Source: Lachnospiraceae bacterium NC2008
GTDB lineage: Bacteria; Bacillota; Clostridia; Lachnospirales; Lachnospiraceae
Direction of reading: 5' to 3'
Length of the DNA: 64,000 nt
Assembly: GCA_000687675.1 (NCBI GenBank)
Contig: JHWS01000008.1
Span: forward strand, 1 to 64,000
Part shown: positions 46,277 to 55,321 of the stretch, piece after piece
How positions within the stretch are numbered: position 1 is the stretch's first letter
Layout of the letters: each line of letters opens with the position of its first letter
Position numbers and translations under genes: made by a program
Notes under the pieces: model-generated
Databases searched by the model: none
The model's input: the letters and a program-made list of their open reading frames with translations, nothing else
Told to the model about the DNA's origin: nothing

Positions 46277-47112
46277 CTACTTCCTCTCCTCGAGTAATTA
46301 ATAACTAAACAGGTAAAGAATGCTCCAACATCTACAGCAACAATAGTAGAACCAACCGGAGTTCCAGTCATAATAGCTATAATCATACCAACCAAAGCGC
46401 ATATAACTGATATTACAGCCGATGCTATAGTTACAGACTTAAAGTTCTTAAACAGCCTCATAGCGGCTAGTGCCGGAAATATAATAAGAGCTGATATTAA
46501 TAAAGAACCAACCAGGTTCATAGCAAGAACTATTATTACAGCGATAATTATAGCAATACATAAGTTGTAAAAATCTACTTTGGTTCCAACTGCCCTTGCA
46601 AAGTCCTCATCAAAGGTCACATCAAATATCTTATGATAAAAGATCACAAAGAGAACTATTACAACCAGGGACAAAGCAAGACATAACCAAACCTCAGCTA
46701 TAGATAAGGTAAGTATTGAAAATGACCCAAATAAAGTTGTACATACATCCCCAGATAAGTTAGCAGATGCCGAAAATATATTAAGTAATAGGTAGCCAAA
46801 TGCCAGAGCAGCTACCGAAACCATAGCTATAGCAGCATCTCCCTTAATAACGGCTTTATTTCCTGATTTTAGTAGAAATATAGCAGATAATATGGTTAAA
46901 GGTAGAACAACAAAGGTATCATTGCTTACCTTAAGAATTCCAGCTATAGCCATAGCTCCAAATGCCACATGTGATAGACCATCTCCTATAAAAGAATATC
47001 TTTTTAAAACCAGTGTCACTCCAAGAAGTGAAGAACAAAGTGCAATTAGAACGCCTACTATCAAAGCATGTCTTACCATGGGATATGATAAATAATACAA
47101 GAATTTCTCCAT
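46273..47112 (-). CDS. znuB: Zinc/manganese ABC transporter permease
   Basis: 279 residues, ABC-3 family with about eight helices (VLIALCSSLLGVTLVLKRYSFIGDGLSHVAFGAMAIAG, VDFYNLCIAIIIAVIIVLAMNLVGSLLISALIIFPALAAMRL). It forms the channel for ZnuC and ZnuA. It starts one base after the znuC stop. Zinc versus manganese cannot be decided from sequence alone. Confidence 0.92.
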   Translation of the reverse strand: MEKFLYYLSYPMVRHALIVGVLIALCSSLLGVTLVLKRYSFIGDGLSHVAFGAMAIAGILKVSNDTFVVLPLTILSAIFLLKSGNKAVIKGDAAIAMVSVAALAFGYLLLNIFSASANLSGDVCTTLFGSFSILTLSIAEVWLCLALSLVVIVLFVIFYHKIFDVTFDEDFARAVGTKVDFYNLCIAIIIAVIIVLAMNLVGSLLISALIIFPALAAMRLFKNFKSVTIASAVISVICALVGMIIAIMTGTPVGSTIVAVDVGAFFTCLVINYSRRGSR

Positions 47113-47823
47113 CTAGTTATCCTCCATATCCTTCATAGCCATAAATAATTTTCCCTGCTTACTTTCTATAAACTCTTCTTTAGTTCCAAAAAAAGGCTTA
47201 TTACAAAGGTACAAAATATGGCTGGCATATTTTAAAGCAGCCTGAAGATCATGTGAAATCATAATAATAGCTATTCCCTCTTTATTTAGTTCACTAATTA
47301 AACTATATAAATTAGAACTAACTAGTGGATCCAAACCTGATACAGGTTCATCAAGAACTAATACCTTCTTGGTAGCACATAAGGCTCTTGCTAGAAGCAC
47401 TCTCTGCTGTTGCCCGCCAGATAGTTCACGGTAGCAACTTTTGGCAAGATGTACTATATCCATACGTTCCATACTTCTACGAACAAGTTCTTTTTCTTCT
47501 TTACTATAAAATAATCTAAATCCATGGCTTGATTGCAAGCCTGAATATACTATTTCTTCCACTGAAGCCGGAAAGTCTCTTTGTACCTCTGTTTGCTGCG
47601 AAAGATAGCCTATATCATGCTTACATAAACCATCACCAAATTCAATAAGACCATCAATGGGCATATTCATGCCCAAGATGGTCTTTAAAAGCGTTGACTT
47701 ACCGGCGCCATTTTCGCCTAGCACACAAAGATAGTCCCCTTTATTTGCTTTAAAGGAGATATTATCTAATATAGATTTTCCTTCGTATCCAAGTGAAAGA
47801 TTATCACAAGAAATATAAGACAA
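47113..47823 (-). CDS. znuC: Zinc/manganese ABC transporter ATPase
   Basis: 236 residues: Walker A GENGAGKST, Q-loop SQQTE, signature LSGGQQQRVLLARAL, Walker B VLVLDEPVSGLD, switch His in SHD. It powers metal import. Between znuA (15 bp) and znuB. Confidence 0.94.
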   Translation of the reverse strand: MSYISCDNLSLGYEGKSILDNISFKANKGDYLCVLGENGAGKSTLLKTILGMNMPIDGLIEFGDGLCKHDIGYLSQQTEVQRDFPASVEEIVYSGLQSSHGFRLFYSKEEKELVRRSMERMDIVHLAKSCYRELSGGQQQRVLLARALCATKKVLVLDEPVSGLDPLVSSNLYSLISELNKEGIAIIMISHDLQAALKYASHILYLCNKPFFGTKEEFIESKQGKLFMAMKDMEDN

Positions 47824-47838
47824 TACTATCGCCGTCCT

Positions 47839-48816
47839 TTAGTTAAGTGCACTCTTAAGAACTTCAAGATTAGATTCCATAACAGATATGTATGTTACAC
47901 CAGACTGAAGTTCATCTGCTGTAACAGACTGCATAGAATCCATAGTAAGAATCTGCTGATTCTTACTCTTTGTGTTATCTTTGATAGTATTTGCGATTTT
48001 ACCATCAGATGTTTCTATCTGAAGAATAGACTTAAGTCCAAGTTCATCTACCTTGTCAGCAAGAAATGTTATAGTTTCAAAGCTAGCCTCTGATTCAGCT
48101 GAACATCCTACAAATGCTGCAAAGTAGTCAAGATTATAGTCATCCACTAAATATCTAAATGGGAATCTGTCACCAAAAAGTACTGTATCATACTTAGCTC
48201 CTGATACCACATCCTGATACTTATTATCAAGTTCATCCAGCTTAGCAATATACTCTTTAGCATTGGCCTCATAAATAGACTTATTGTCAGGGTCAGCTTT
48301 TTCTAACTCTTCGGCAATCTTAGAACAGATTATAGATGAAGATTTTACTGAAAGCCATACATGCTCATCATATTCTGGGCCTTCTTCCTCTTCACCCTCT
48401 TCTTCCTCTTCTTCACCTTCCATACCTTCTACAAGTTCTTCCTCTTTAACATTCTCACCAAGAACGTCAAGAAGGTTAATAACTACCATATCTTTATTTG
48501 TTTTATTAGCAAGTGCATCCTCTACCCATTCATCAGATTCTCCACCTACATATATGAACATATCACAGTCAGAAACCTTAATAATATCATCTGCTGTTGG
48601 CTGATATGAGTGAAGATCTACACCATTATCAAGAAGAAGTGTAATTTCTACGTTGTCATTACCCTTTGTAAGTTCACGCACCCAGTCATATTCAGGGAAA
48701 ATAGTAGTTACTATCTGGAACTTTCCATCATCTTTTTTATCTTTATTTGCGCCGCATGCAGTCATGCTAAAAACAAGCATACAAGCCATAGCTAGTAATA
48801 TAATATATTTTTTCAT
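47839..48816 (-). CDS. znuA: Zinc/manganese-binding lipoprotein (ZnuA/TroA family)
   Basis: 325 residues with lipobox MTAC and a TroA-like fold. Metal-ligand candidates are His69 (DLHSYQPT) and His152 (DEHVWLS). The position of the usual third His (before AF.Y) is Arg217 in GDRFPFRYL. The loop before His152, often His-rich in ZnuA, is instead a Glu run (about 132-150). Either the site differs or a nearby acidic residue substitutes. A -35/-10-like pair (TTGAAT, TATATT) upstream suggests a promoter in addition to read-through. Confidence 0.9.
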   Translation of the reverse strand: MKKYIILLAMACMLVFSMTACGANKDKKDDGKFQIVTTIFPEYDWVRELTKGNDNVEITLLLDNGVDLHSYQPTADDIIKVSDCDMFIYVGGESDEWVEDALANKTNKDMVVINLLDVLGENVKEEELVEGMEGEEEEEEGEEEEGPEYDEHVWLSVKSSSIICSKIAEELEKADPDNKSIYEANAKEYIAKLDELDNKYQDVVSGAKYDTVLFGDRFPFRYLVDDYNLDYFAAFVGCSAESEASFETITFLADKVDELGLKSILQIETSDGKIANTIKDNTKSKNQQILTMDSMQSVTADELQSGVTYISVMESNLEVLKSALN

Positions 48817-48874
48817 TTTGAATTATTCTCCTGTAAGTCTTAATTTTGTAAATATAATCTAGTTAAAGATTAAT

Positions 48875-49183
48875 TCAATCATTAAGTCTTACCTTTAAAG
48901 AAACTAAAGATGTGTTATCTTCATTAAGAATATATAGACATATACGCTCTTTGATATGACCTAGAATCATAATAAGAGCAAGATATGCAAGACCTATACT
49001 GCCAATATTTCTAAGAGTATCTCTGCAGAAGGATACCATCTTACAAATTGGACAATCTTCTTCATGGCAATGGTGTGTATGGCCTGTATGCTCAGCAATA
49101 TATGTTATAGATGCAAGGCAAACAAGCAACATAACTATAGCCATAAAATATGCAATTATTTTTCTTTTACTATTTCTATTCAT
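48875..49183 (-). CDS. His/Cys-rich small membrane protein at the head of the zinc operon
   Basis: 102 residues. An N-terminal transmembrane helix (about 8-29) precedes a cluster HTGHTHHCHEEDCPICK (residues 32-48) and a second helix (about 61-75). The density of His and Cys, including CPIC, indicates metal binding on the outer face. Family not recognised. It lies 58 bp before znuA and 23 bp after a cyclase gene; the start lacks a well-spaced ribosome site. Confidence 0.72.
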   Translation of the reverse strand: MNRNSKRKIIAYFMAIVMLLVCLASITYIAEHTGHTHHCHEEDCPICKMVSFCRDTLRNIGSIGLAYLALIMILGHIKERICLYILNEDNTSLVSLKVRLND

Positions 49184-49206
49184 TTCCTATAAAGCAAGGA
49201 AATAAC

Positions 49207-50346
49207 CTATTTTCCTCTTTCCTTGCCAGTTTCCTCATAATAACGTTGCTTATCAACGTACATCTTCTGCTCTGCAGCATTAATCACTGCCTGAAGTTTT
49301 TCACCATGACTAATTTCATATCCAAACGATAATATTCTACCAGAAGATATAATCTTGTCAGCAAATTTTATCATTTTTTCTTCAAATTCATCTAAATCTG
49401 GATTTTCGAATATGCAAACGAACTCATCACCGCTTATTCTATATACTGTGCCATCTACCATATATTTTTTAAGAAGATTAGCGGCTTTTTGAATAAGCTT
49501 ATCACCTGCCTGATGTCCTAAACTATCATTAACTATTTTAAGCGAATTTACATCAGCAAATACAGCCGCGACAGTATTATCACCTTCAAAATTATCTACA
49601 AATTCACCATAACCTCTTCTATTAGGTAACCCTGTTAATGCATCGCTATAAGATAACTTGTTATACAACTCCGCCGTAGCAGTTGCATCAGATACAAACC
49701 TTGACTGAATTATTACATATACAACGTGCATAGAAAGAGTTGCGCCAATAAATCCAAATCTTATATTAGGATCAACCTTTACCAAAACCGTTGCCATAGT
49801 CGGAACAAAAACTATTAAAACTACAAATATAACACTCTTAATTCTAAATGCTCTAAATTTAATAATATAAAGAATAACCATTAGAATGAAGCAAAAACTT
49901 GCCATTACTCCTGAATACTCATTCCAAGGTCCTGCTACATATTTACCATCATTTATAGTAAAGAGATTTCCTGATAAAACACCAATGGTATAAAATAGCA
50001 CTTCTAAAGAACATAAAGATGTTATTAAATACGCAAAACGCTTTGAATGCTCCTTATCACTTTCAGCTATAAGATTATACAAATAATATGAATAAACTAT
50101 AGTTATGATATCAATCAAAGCATATCCAAGATAGTTGATAAGTATAGAAAGATTAGATAAATCTTTTCTGCCATCTAACTTATATGCTGATAGTTCAACA
50201 ATAAGACCTAATAAACATATCCACATACAATAGCGAAAATGCCTTGTAGGTTTTAAAGTTTCTTTTGGAGCTTGATAAAGTCCAATAATAATAACTACAA
50301 CATATAAAATAGATAAAAAACAAGTTGAAACTAGAACCGAGTACAT
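49207..50346 (-). CDS. Membrane diguanylate cyclase (SGDEF variant)
   Basis: 379 residues. About seven helices (about 5-215) share a pattern (NLFTINDGKYVAGP) with the hybrid kinase at 20394-22274. The GGDEF domain has DALTGLPNRRGYG and YRISGDEFVCIFE: the first Gly of GGDEF is Ser, a substitution found in some active cyclases. No RxxD I-site. It begins 10 bp after the TetR gene and is probably controlled by it. Confidence 0.9.
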   Translation of the reverse strand: MYSVLVSTCFLSILYVVVIIIGLYQAPKETLKPTRHFRYCMWICLLGLIVELSAYKLDGRKDLSNLSILINYLGYALIDIITIVYSYYLYNLIAESDKEHSKRFAYLITSLCSLEVLFYTIGVLSGNLFTINDGKYVAGPWNEYSGVMASFCFILMVILYIIKFRAFRIKSVIFVVLIVFVPTMATVLVKVDPNIRFGFIGATLSMHVVYVIIQSRFVSDATATAELYNKLSYSDALTGLPNRRGYGEFVDNFEGDNTVAAVFADVNSLKIVNDSLGHQAGDKLIQKAANLLKKYMVDGTVYRISGDEFVCIFENPDLDEFEEKMIKFADKIISSGRILSFGYEISHGEKLQAVINAAEQKMYVDKQRYYEETGKERGK

Positions 50347-50356
50347 TTTTCCCCCG

Positions 50357-50944
50357 TTATGAATATGTTCTACAAAATTCTTTTATATATGCCTTCATAG
50401 TTCCATCTGCTGATTTTAAGCCAGCACTTTTGGCATCAAACTCAAAATCCATAATAGAATGCACACCCATGGTAAATACAAGAGCTGCCCCGTCTGGATC
50501 ATCAAACCTTGTTATACCCTTTGCTGATATGGCATAAAAAAGCATCTTTGTTGCACCAAGCATCTTCTCAGTTTCTTCAACCATAACCTGAGCCGCCATA
50601 GGATTAACAGAACGCTCAGCCATAATCATCTGGTAAAATTTAAATAGAATGGTGCTGGCATTCATATTTCTATAGGAAGCTACTACATCAGTTAATATGT
50701 TTTCTAAAGATTTTCCTTCAACAAACTTACCAAGGTCTATTTGCGACCTGCTTGTCTCAGTTTTTGCCTGTTCTCTAAAGTATGTATACATACTTTCAAT
50801 AATCTCATCTTTAGATTTAAAATGACTATATAGTGAAGACTTCTTCAGATTAACCTTATCTGCAATCATCTGCATGGAAACTCTTCCTAGGCCATGCTGA
50901 CAGGCAAGATCTAATGTTGCTTCCAATATATCCTGTTTTGTCAT
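50357..50944 (-). CDS. TetR-family transcriptional regulator
   Basis: 195 residues with an N-terminal TetR HTH (ILEATLDLACQHGLGRVSMQMIADKVNLKKSSLYSHFKSKDEIIESMY) and a helical ligand domain. A near-perfect operator palindrome lies in its own promoter. It leads an operon with a diguanylate cyclase, so it may tie an unknown ligand to c-di-GMP level. Confidence 0.93.
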   Translation of the reverse strand: MTKQDILEATLDLACQHGLGRVSMQMIADKVNLKKSSLYSHFKSKDEIIESMYTYFREQAKTETSRSQIDLGKFVEGKSLENILTDVVASYRNMNASTILFKFYQMIMAERSVNPMAAQVMVEETEKMLGATKMLFYAISAKGITRFDDPDGAALVFTMGVHSIMDFEFDAKSAGLKSADGTMKAYIKEFCRTYS

Positions 50945-50967
50945 AGTAATCTACTCCTATGATTGCT

Positions 50968-50996
50968 AGTATGCGACCAATCGGTTGCAGTGTCAA
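50968..50996 (-). promoter_or_regulatory. TetR promoter with embedded operator
   Basis: -35 TTGACA (50991-50996), 17-bp spacer, -10 CATACT (50968-50973). An inverted repeat TGCRACC-N4-GGTYGCA (50972-50989, 7-bp arms with one mismatch) fills the spacer, placed to block RNA polymerase. Confidence 0.8.
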
Positions 50997-51031
50997 TCAT
51001 ATTCAAAATTTAGTTCACATTAAGAACAATA

Positions 51032-52438
51032 CTAATTTATATTATTCTTTTCCTTGAAAGCCCTCTTATTCTCTTTCATGTTATCTTCTGCTGTCTTTAT
51101 TGTCTCTCTTGTAGTTTTACATGAAGTAGAATCAGCCATACCAAGTGCGCATGAATACCGATGAGCAGGATCTTTTTCAAGTTCATCCCATATTCTGTCA
51201 AACATATCAAGGGTATTCTGGAATAGTTCTTCACGCTTAACATAATCGCGTCCCTTTAGTATGATTGCAAATTTGTCACCACCTATTCTAAATACCGGTG
51301 AATGAGAAAAGATATCACTTACAACCTTGCAGCATCCAACAATATATGCATCACCTGCATCATGCCCATATTTGTCATTAATCATATTAAGACTGTTAAC
51401 ATCAAATATAACTATGCCATATCTTTCATTATCCTGAATATTAGAAATACTGTTAGTAAATGCTTCCTTATTTCCAACATTAGTCATACCGTCTCTAAGT
51501 GCAAGGCTTCCAAGTTCATTAATCTTCTCATCTTTAGTTAAGATTTCACTCTCAGCTTGTTTATAATTAGACATATAGAATAAACTGTCTTTTTCTGCGA
51601 TTAACAAAGCATCATACAAAACCCCAATCTCATTATTAGAATTAAGTTTAAGATTTTTAAGTGTTTCATAATTGAAAGTCATATCATCTTCAGTATCATA
51701 CTTAAATTCCGAAACGATATCAGTAATCTGAGCAAGTGGTTTTGTAATTGTTCTTCTAAGTTCAAAAATAGTAAAGAAGGCAATAACTGCAGCTCCAATA
51801 AGTATGATAATTACACCCAGAGTCAGGACAAATCTTATATTCTCCTTATGCATCTCCTCCATAGAGAAATCAACACATGCACTTGCTACATAATTACCAT
51901 CTTCATCAAATATTGGTTTTACATAAGAAAGAAGATAACCATCCTCATCAGAATAAGCAGCTTTAAATATAGGCTCTTTACTTGTAAGTATGTCATCTAT
52001 CAATGAAGCAAAAGGCTCTAATGCAATATAGGTACTGCCTACCCAGTCAATACTTACCTGGTTAGGTTCCTCGGTATATTCATCCTCTAAATCAATAATA
52101 ATGGTGGCGGCAGGAACGTCTGCCTTATAGAACTGATATACATAAAGATAATATATATCAGGATAATTATCCTTTAAAGAATAATAATATTTCATGATAT
52201 CCAAATAATCTCTTGAGCTATAATTCTCCTCAAGATAAATATCAATCTTATTTGGATCAAATCTCTCAATCATAAGATTGGTGACACCATCTGCCATCTT
52301 GCGATATTCTTCCACCATTCGCTTTTCTTCACGGTTATATGTAATAACAAGTACAATAGCAACCAGAATGATGAAAGTAATAGAAACCATAATAGGTAGT
52401 CTTTTAGATATAGACTGATATTTCTTCGCCTTTGCCAT
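51032..52438 (-). CDS. dCache/HAMP membrane protein with degenerate GGDEF (GGDKF)
   Basis: 468 residues. Helices at about 12-32 and 205-230 flank an extracytoplasmic domain of about 170 residues with Cache-like features (DIYYLYVYQFYK, GYLLSYVKPIFDEDGNYVASACVDFSM). HAMP follows and then a GGDEF domain. The signature reads FRIGGDKF, with Lys in place of the catalytic Glu, and the metal Asp region (FDVNSLNMINDKYGHDAG) is kept. It may be a GTP or c-di-GMP-independent sensor rather than an active cyclase. Confidence 0.88.
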   Translation of the reverse strand: MAKAKKYQSISKRLPIMVSITFIILVAIVLVITYNREEKRMVEEYRKMADGVTNLMIERFDPNKIDIYLEENYSSRDYLDIMKYYYSLKDNYPDIYYLYVYQFYKADVPAATIIIDLEDEYTEEPNQVSIDWVGSTYIALEPFASLIDDILTSKEPIFKAAYSDEDGYLLSYVKPIFDEDGNYVASACVDFSMEEMHKENIRFVLTLGVIIILIGAAVIAFFTIFELRRTITKPLAQITDIVSEFKYDTEDDMTFNYETLKNLKLNSNNEIGVLYDALLIAEKDSLFYMSNYKQAESEILTKDEKINELGSLALRDGMTNVGNKEAFTNSISNIQDNERYGIVIFDVNSLNMINDKYGHDAGDAYIVGCCKVVSDIFSHSPVFRIGGDKFAIILKGRDYVKREELFQNTLDMFDRIWDELEKDPAHRYSCALGMADSTSCKTTRETIKTAEDNMKENKRAFKEKNNIN

Positions 52439-52519
52439 AATCGTTTGCCCCCTTTTTAACGACTAAAACAATATTCCCTTCGCATAGATATTAACGAATA
52501 TTAATGATATTATACTATA

Positions 52520-53164
52520 TCATTTCCATCTATTTAAGTCTTTCTTTTCCATAACAGCTATTAAAAGAGTATCCTGGGTAAATGCCTTACCCGGATCAAC
52601 AAAATGCCACTTCTCGCCTTTTTCCTTCATGGCAACTATGTTTAAATTAAGCTTCTTTCTAAGTTCGAGCTGAATAAGATTCTTCCCAATCCAATCTTTT
52701 TTCGGCTCCATCTCAATCATGTACATATTGTCATCAAGTTCAAAATAATCCTTAAAGGAATTGGATATAAGTATTCTGGCAGAGCGTGTTCCACCTTCAC
52801 CTTCCGGATCTAACACCTTATCAGCTCCAACCTTCTTTAATATGGCAGCCATCCTGTCAGAAGACGATTTAGCTATAACAAGAGGTACTCCCTGTTCTTT
52901 GGCTACTGCAATAGACATAATGCTCGCTGCAAGGTTACGTCCCATAGCAGTTACAACTATATCCATGTTCTTAAGGCCAAGAGCAGCTACTTCATCCTCA
53001 TTAGTAAGATTAGCGCATACTGCACTGGTGCAGTGGCCTGAAAATTCATTGATAAGTTCTTCATTGCTGTCTACAGCAAGAACATCAGCACCGTGGTGAT
53101 ACAATGTCTCGCATAAGCTTTTTCCATATTTTCCAAGTCCTAATACAGCAACAGATTTTTTCAT
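52520..53164 (-). CDS. ktrA: Potassium uptake regulatory subunit KtrA (TrkA family)
   Basis: 214 residues: RCK_N Rossmann domain (VAVLGLGKYGKSLCETLYHHGADVLAVDSNEEL) and RCK_C domain (about 135-210). Single-RCK length fits KtrA rather than the double TrkA. It gates the KtrB channel in response to nucleotides and c-di-AMP. It is 12 bp downstream of ktrB. Confidence 0.94.
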   Translation of the reverse strand: MKKSVAVLGLGKYGKSLCETLYHHGADVLAVDSNEELINEFSGHCTSAVCANLTNEDEVAALGLKNMDIVVTAMGRNLAASIMSIAVAKEQGVPLVIAKSSSDRMAAILKKVGADKVLDPEGEGGTRSARILISNSFKDYFELDDNMYMIEMEPKKDWIGKNLIQLELRKKLNLNIVAMKEKGEKWHFVDPGKAFTQDTLLIAVMEKKDLNRWK

Positions 53165-53176
53165 TATACTGCCTCC

Positions 53177-54556
53177 TTATCCTACGTAAAATGTTCCTTC
53201 TGAATGAGTAATTGTATTCTTTTTTCCTGATGTTTTAGTAAAAAATATAGCCATAGAAATAGGTCCTATTCTTCCTAAATACATGGAAATGATAATAATT
53301 ATTCTTCCTACAGTATCAAGATTAGGAGTCAAACCTCTTGATAATCCTACTGTGGCAAGAGCGCTGACAACTTCATAAAGAGCATCAGTAAGAAGTATTC
53401 CTCCCCTAGACATAAGTAATAAGGTCATCAATACTACAGTAGTAAAACTAACAAATACTACCGCAGCAGCCTTACGCATCATTTCCTCCGATACTCTGCG
53501 ATTAAAGATAACAGTTTCCTTCTTGCCACGAATATATGAAAGTGCATTCATGAATACGAAGAAGAAAGTTACTGTCTTTACACCACCTGCAGTGCCTACA
53601 GGTGATCCACCTATAAACATAAGTATATATCCCAGCATACAAGTTGATTCTGTTAAGCCATCCTGTGGAACTGAAGCAAAGCCTGCCGTTCTAAATGTTA
53701 CAGATTGGAATAAACTATTTAATAGCTTATCTCCAAGCCCCATATCTCCCATAGTTGCTGGATTGTGGTACTCAGCAAAGAATACCCAGGCTGTGCCTAC
53801 AGCTAATAGGACAAATGTCATAATTAATACAAGTTTAGTATGTTCAGATAAGTGTCTGAATATAGCAATAGGACTAAAACGTTTTTTTATTCCCGCTACG
53901 ATTCCGTCCATAACATCAAACCATACAACAAAACCAAGACCGCCTAGTATAATTAGAGTCATAGTCACAAACATAAGATATTTAGAATCTCTAAATACTA
54001 TCATACTTGTTGGACCAACTACATCCATACCTGCATTGCAAAATGCTGAAACAGACTGGAAAACAGCGGCCCAGATGCCTTTCCATGTACCAAATCTAGG
54101 CACGAAACTTATTGCATATAATAATGCACCTATTCCTTCAACCAAGAATACGCCTTTGAATATGCGAACAAGAAAGGATAGTAATCCTCTATTTTTTTCA
54201 ACATTAAGAGAATCACCAATAAGCTTACGTTCCGAAAGTGAGAATTTCTTTCGCCCAATAAGCAAAATAAGTGTTCCAACTGCAACAACACCTAACCCTC
54301 CTATTTGGACAAGGGTTATAATAACTAGCTGTCCAAATAGGCTCCAATGAGCAAAGGTATCAACTACAACAAGACCTGTAACACAGACTGATGTAGTTGA
54401 AGTAAAAAGCGCAGTTACGAAATCCGTATATTGACCTGATGCACTTGAAATAGGGAGCATGAGAAATCCTGTCCCCAAAAGAATAAATATAAGAAAACTT
54501 ATAGGTATAAAATGAACTGATGAAATCCTAATATTTTTTAATCTAAATCTAGCCAT
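53177..54556 (-). CDS. ktrB: Potassium uptake channel subunit KtrB (TrkH family)
   Basis: 459 residues with four M1-P-M2 repeats. Selectivity-loop sequences include TTSVCVTGLVVVDT, FCNAGMD, FRTAGFASV and ATVGLSRGLT. It moves K+ (with Na+) under KtrA control. An extended -10 (TGGTATAAT, -10 at 54592-54597) lies about 36 bp upstream. The leader is too short for a ydaO-type riboswitch. Confidence 0.94.
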   Translation of the reverse strand: MARFRLKNIRISSVHFIPISFLIFILLGTGFLMLPISSASGQYTDFVTALFTSTTSVCVTGLVVVDTFAHWSLFGQLVIITLVQIGGLGVVAVGTLILLIGRKKFSLSERKLIGDSLNVEKNRGLLSFLVRIFKGVFLVEGIGALLYAISFVPRFGTWKGIWAAVFQSVSAFCNAGMDVVGPTSMIVFRDSKYLMFVTMTLIILGGLGFVVWFDVMDGIVAGIKKRFSPIAIFRHLSEHTKLVLIMTFVLLAVGTAWVFFAEYHNPATMGDMGLGDKLLNSLFQSVTFRTAGFASVPQDGLTESTCMLGYILMFIGGSPVGTAGGVKTVTFFFVFMNALSYIRGKKETVIFNRRVSEEMMRKAAAVVFVSFTTVVLMTLLLMSRGGILLTDALYEVVSALATVGLSRGLTPNLDTVGRIIIIISMYLGRIGPISMAIFFTKTSGKKNTITHSEGTFYVG

Positions 54557-54591
54557 AATTATTAAACCTAATATAATAGTTATCCTACGAA

Positions 54592-54600
54592 ATTATACCA
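54592..54600 (-). promoter_or_regulatory. Extended -10 promoter of ktrBA
   Basis: TGGTATAAT on the minus strand with a weak -35. Confidence 0.55.
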
Positions 54601-54703
54601 AATTATCGTGATAAAGCATATATCCCCTTATAGAAGTTCCAGAGTTGATGAAATGTAATATCTATAATTATTCTTATTGCAATATGTTTTTCCATACAAA
54701 GTA

Positions 54704-55093
54704 CTATTTTGCCTTTTTGTAGTAAAACTTACTACCATCACTAAGATAAAATATCAGCTTATCTTTTTTTAATTCTATTTCACAAAAAGTAAAACTTGAT
54801 GTTAGTTGTAGTTCATATTTATTTGAGCCAATCTCTACAACATCGTAATCAATTTCTATTGGCTTTTTGGTTAGTGTAGTTTCGCATATATAATGACATT
54901 TGTCACCGTTAAACTCATATGATTCAGACACTCCGCCTGCCTTAACCTCTTTAGCCGTTGTTTTAGATCCATCTGGGTTTATTATCTCATCAATAACCCA
55001 CTTTCCATCTAAGGTCTCTTCTTTGCTCCCACACCCTGCTAGTAGTGTAAGTGTAAAAATCAGTATAAGAACTATGGTTACTGTCTTCTTCAT
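54704..55093 (-). CDS. Small lipoprotein, unknown function
   Basis: 129 residues. Lipoprotein signal with lipobox LLAGC, then a beta-rich lipocalin-like small domain (LDGKWVIDEIINPDGSK, YEFNGDKCHYICETTLTKKPIEIDYDVVEIG, LIFYLSDGSKFYYKKAK). The pattern resembles the DUF5640-type lipocalin-like lipoproteins of gut clostridia; assignment tentative. AAGGAG precedes the start. Confidence 0.75.
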   Translation of the reverse strand: MKKTVTIVLILIFTLTLLAGCGSKEETLDGKWVIDEIINPDGSKTTAKEVKAGGVSESYEFNGDKCHYICETTLTKKPIEIDYDVVEIGSNKYELQLTSSFTFCEIELKKDKLIFYLSDGSKFYYKKAK

Positions 55094-55218
55094 GTAAAAA
55101 TTCTCCTTAATCTGGTTTTGCTATCATTTTATAAAAAATAGCAGCCTCTGCATCATTCTCTACCTTTGCATCTTCAAAAATATAAAAACACAAATACATC
55201 TTATAATATAAAAATAAA

Positions 55219-55246
55219 AGGCTGAAGACTCACACGTATTCAGCCT
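55219..55246 (-). terminator. Terminator after the 305-residue lipoprotein gene
   Basis: An 8-bp stem (55219-55226 with 55239-55246), 12-nt loop, then TTTATTTTTAT on the minus strand. Confidence 0.8.
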
Positions 55247-55321
55247 GCATTTACACTGATTTATATTCAGCGTACCCTTGGTGCCATTTTTAATTTTCTT
55301 ATATCAAACCTTGGATGAAAT

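Noticed and set aside
54557-54703. ydaO (c-di-AMP) riboswitch before ktrB
   Set aside because: The promoter lies only about 36 bp from the start codon, leaving no room for the aptamer.
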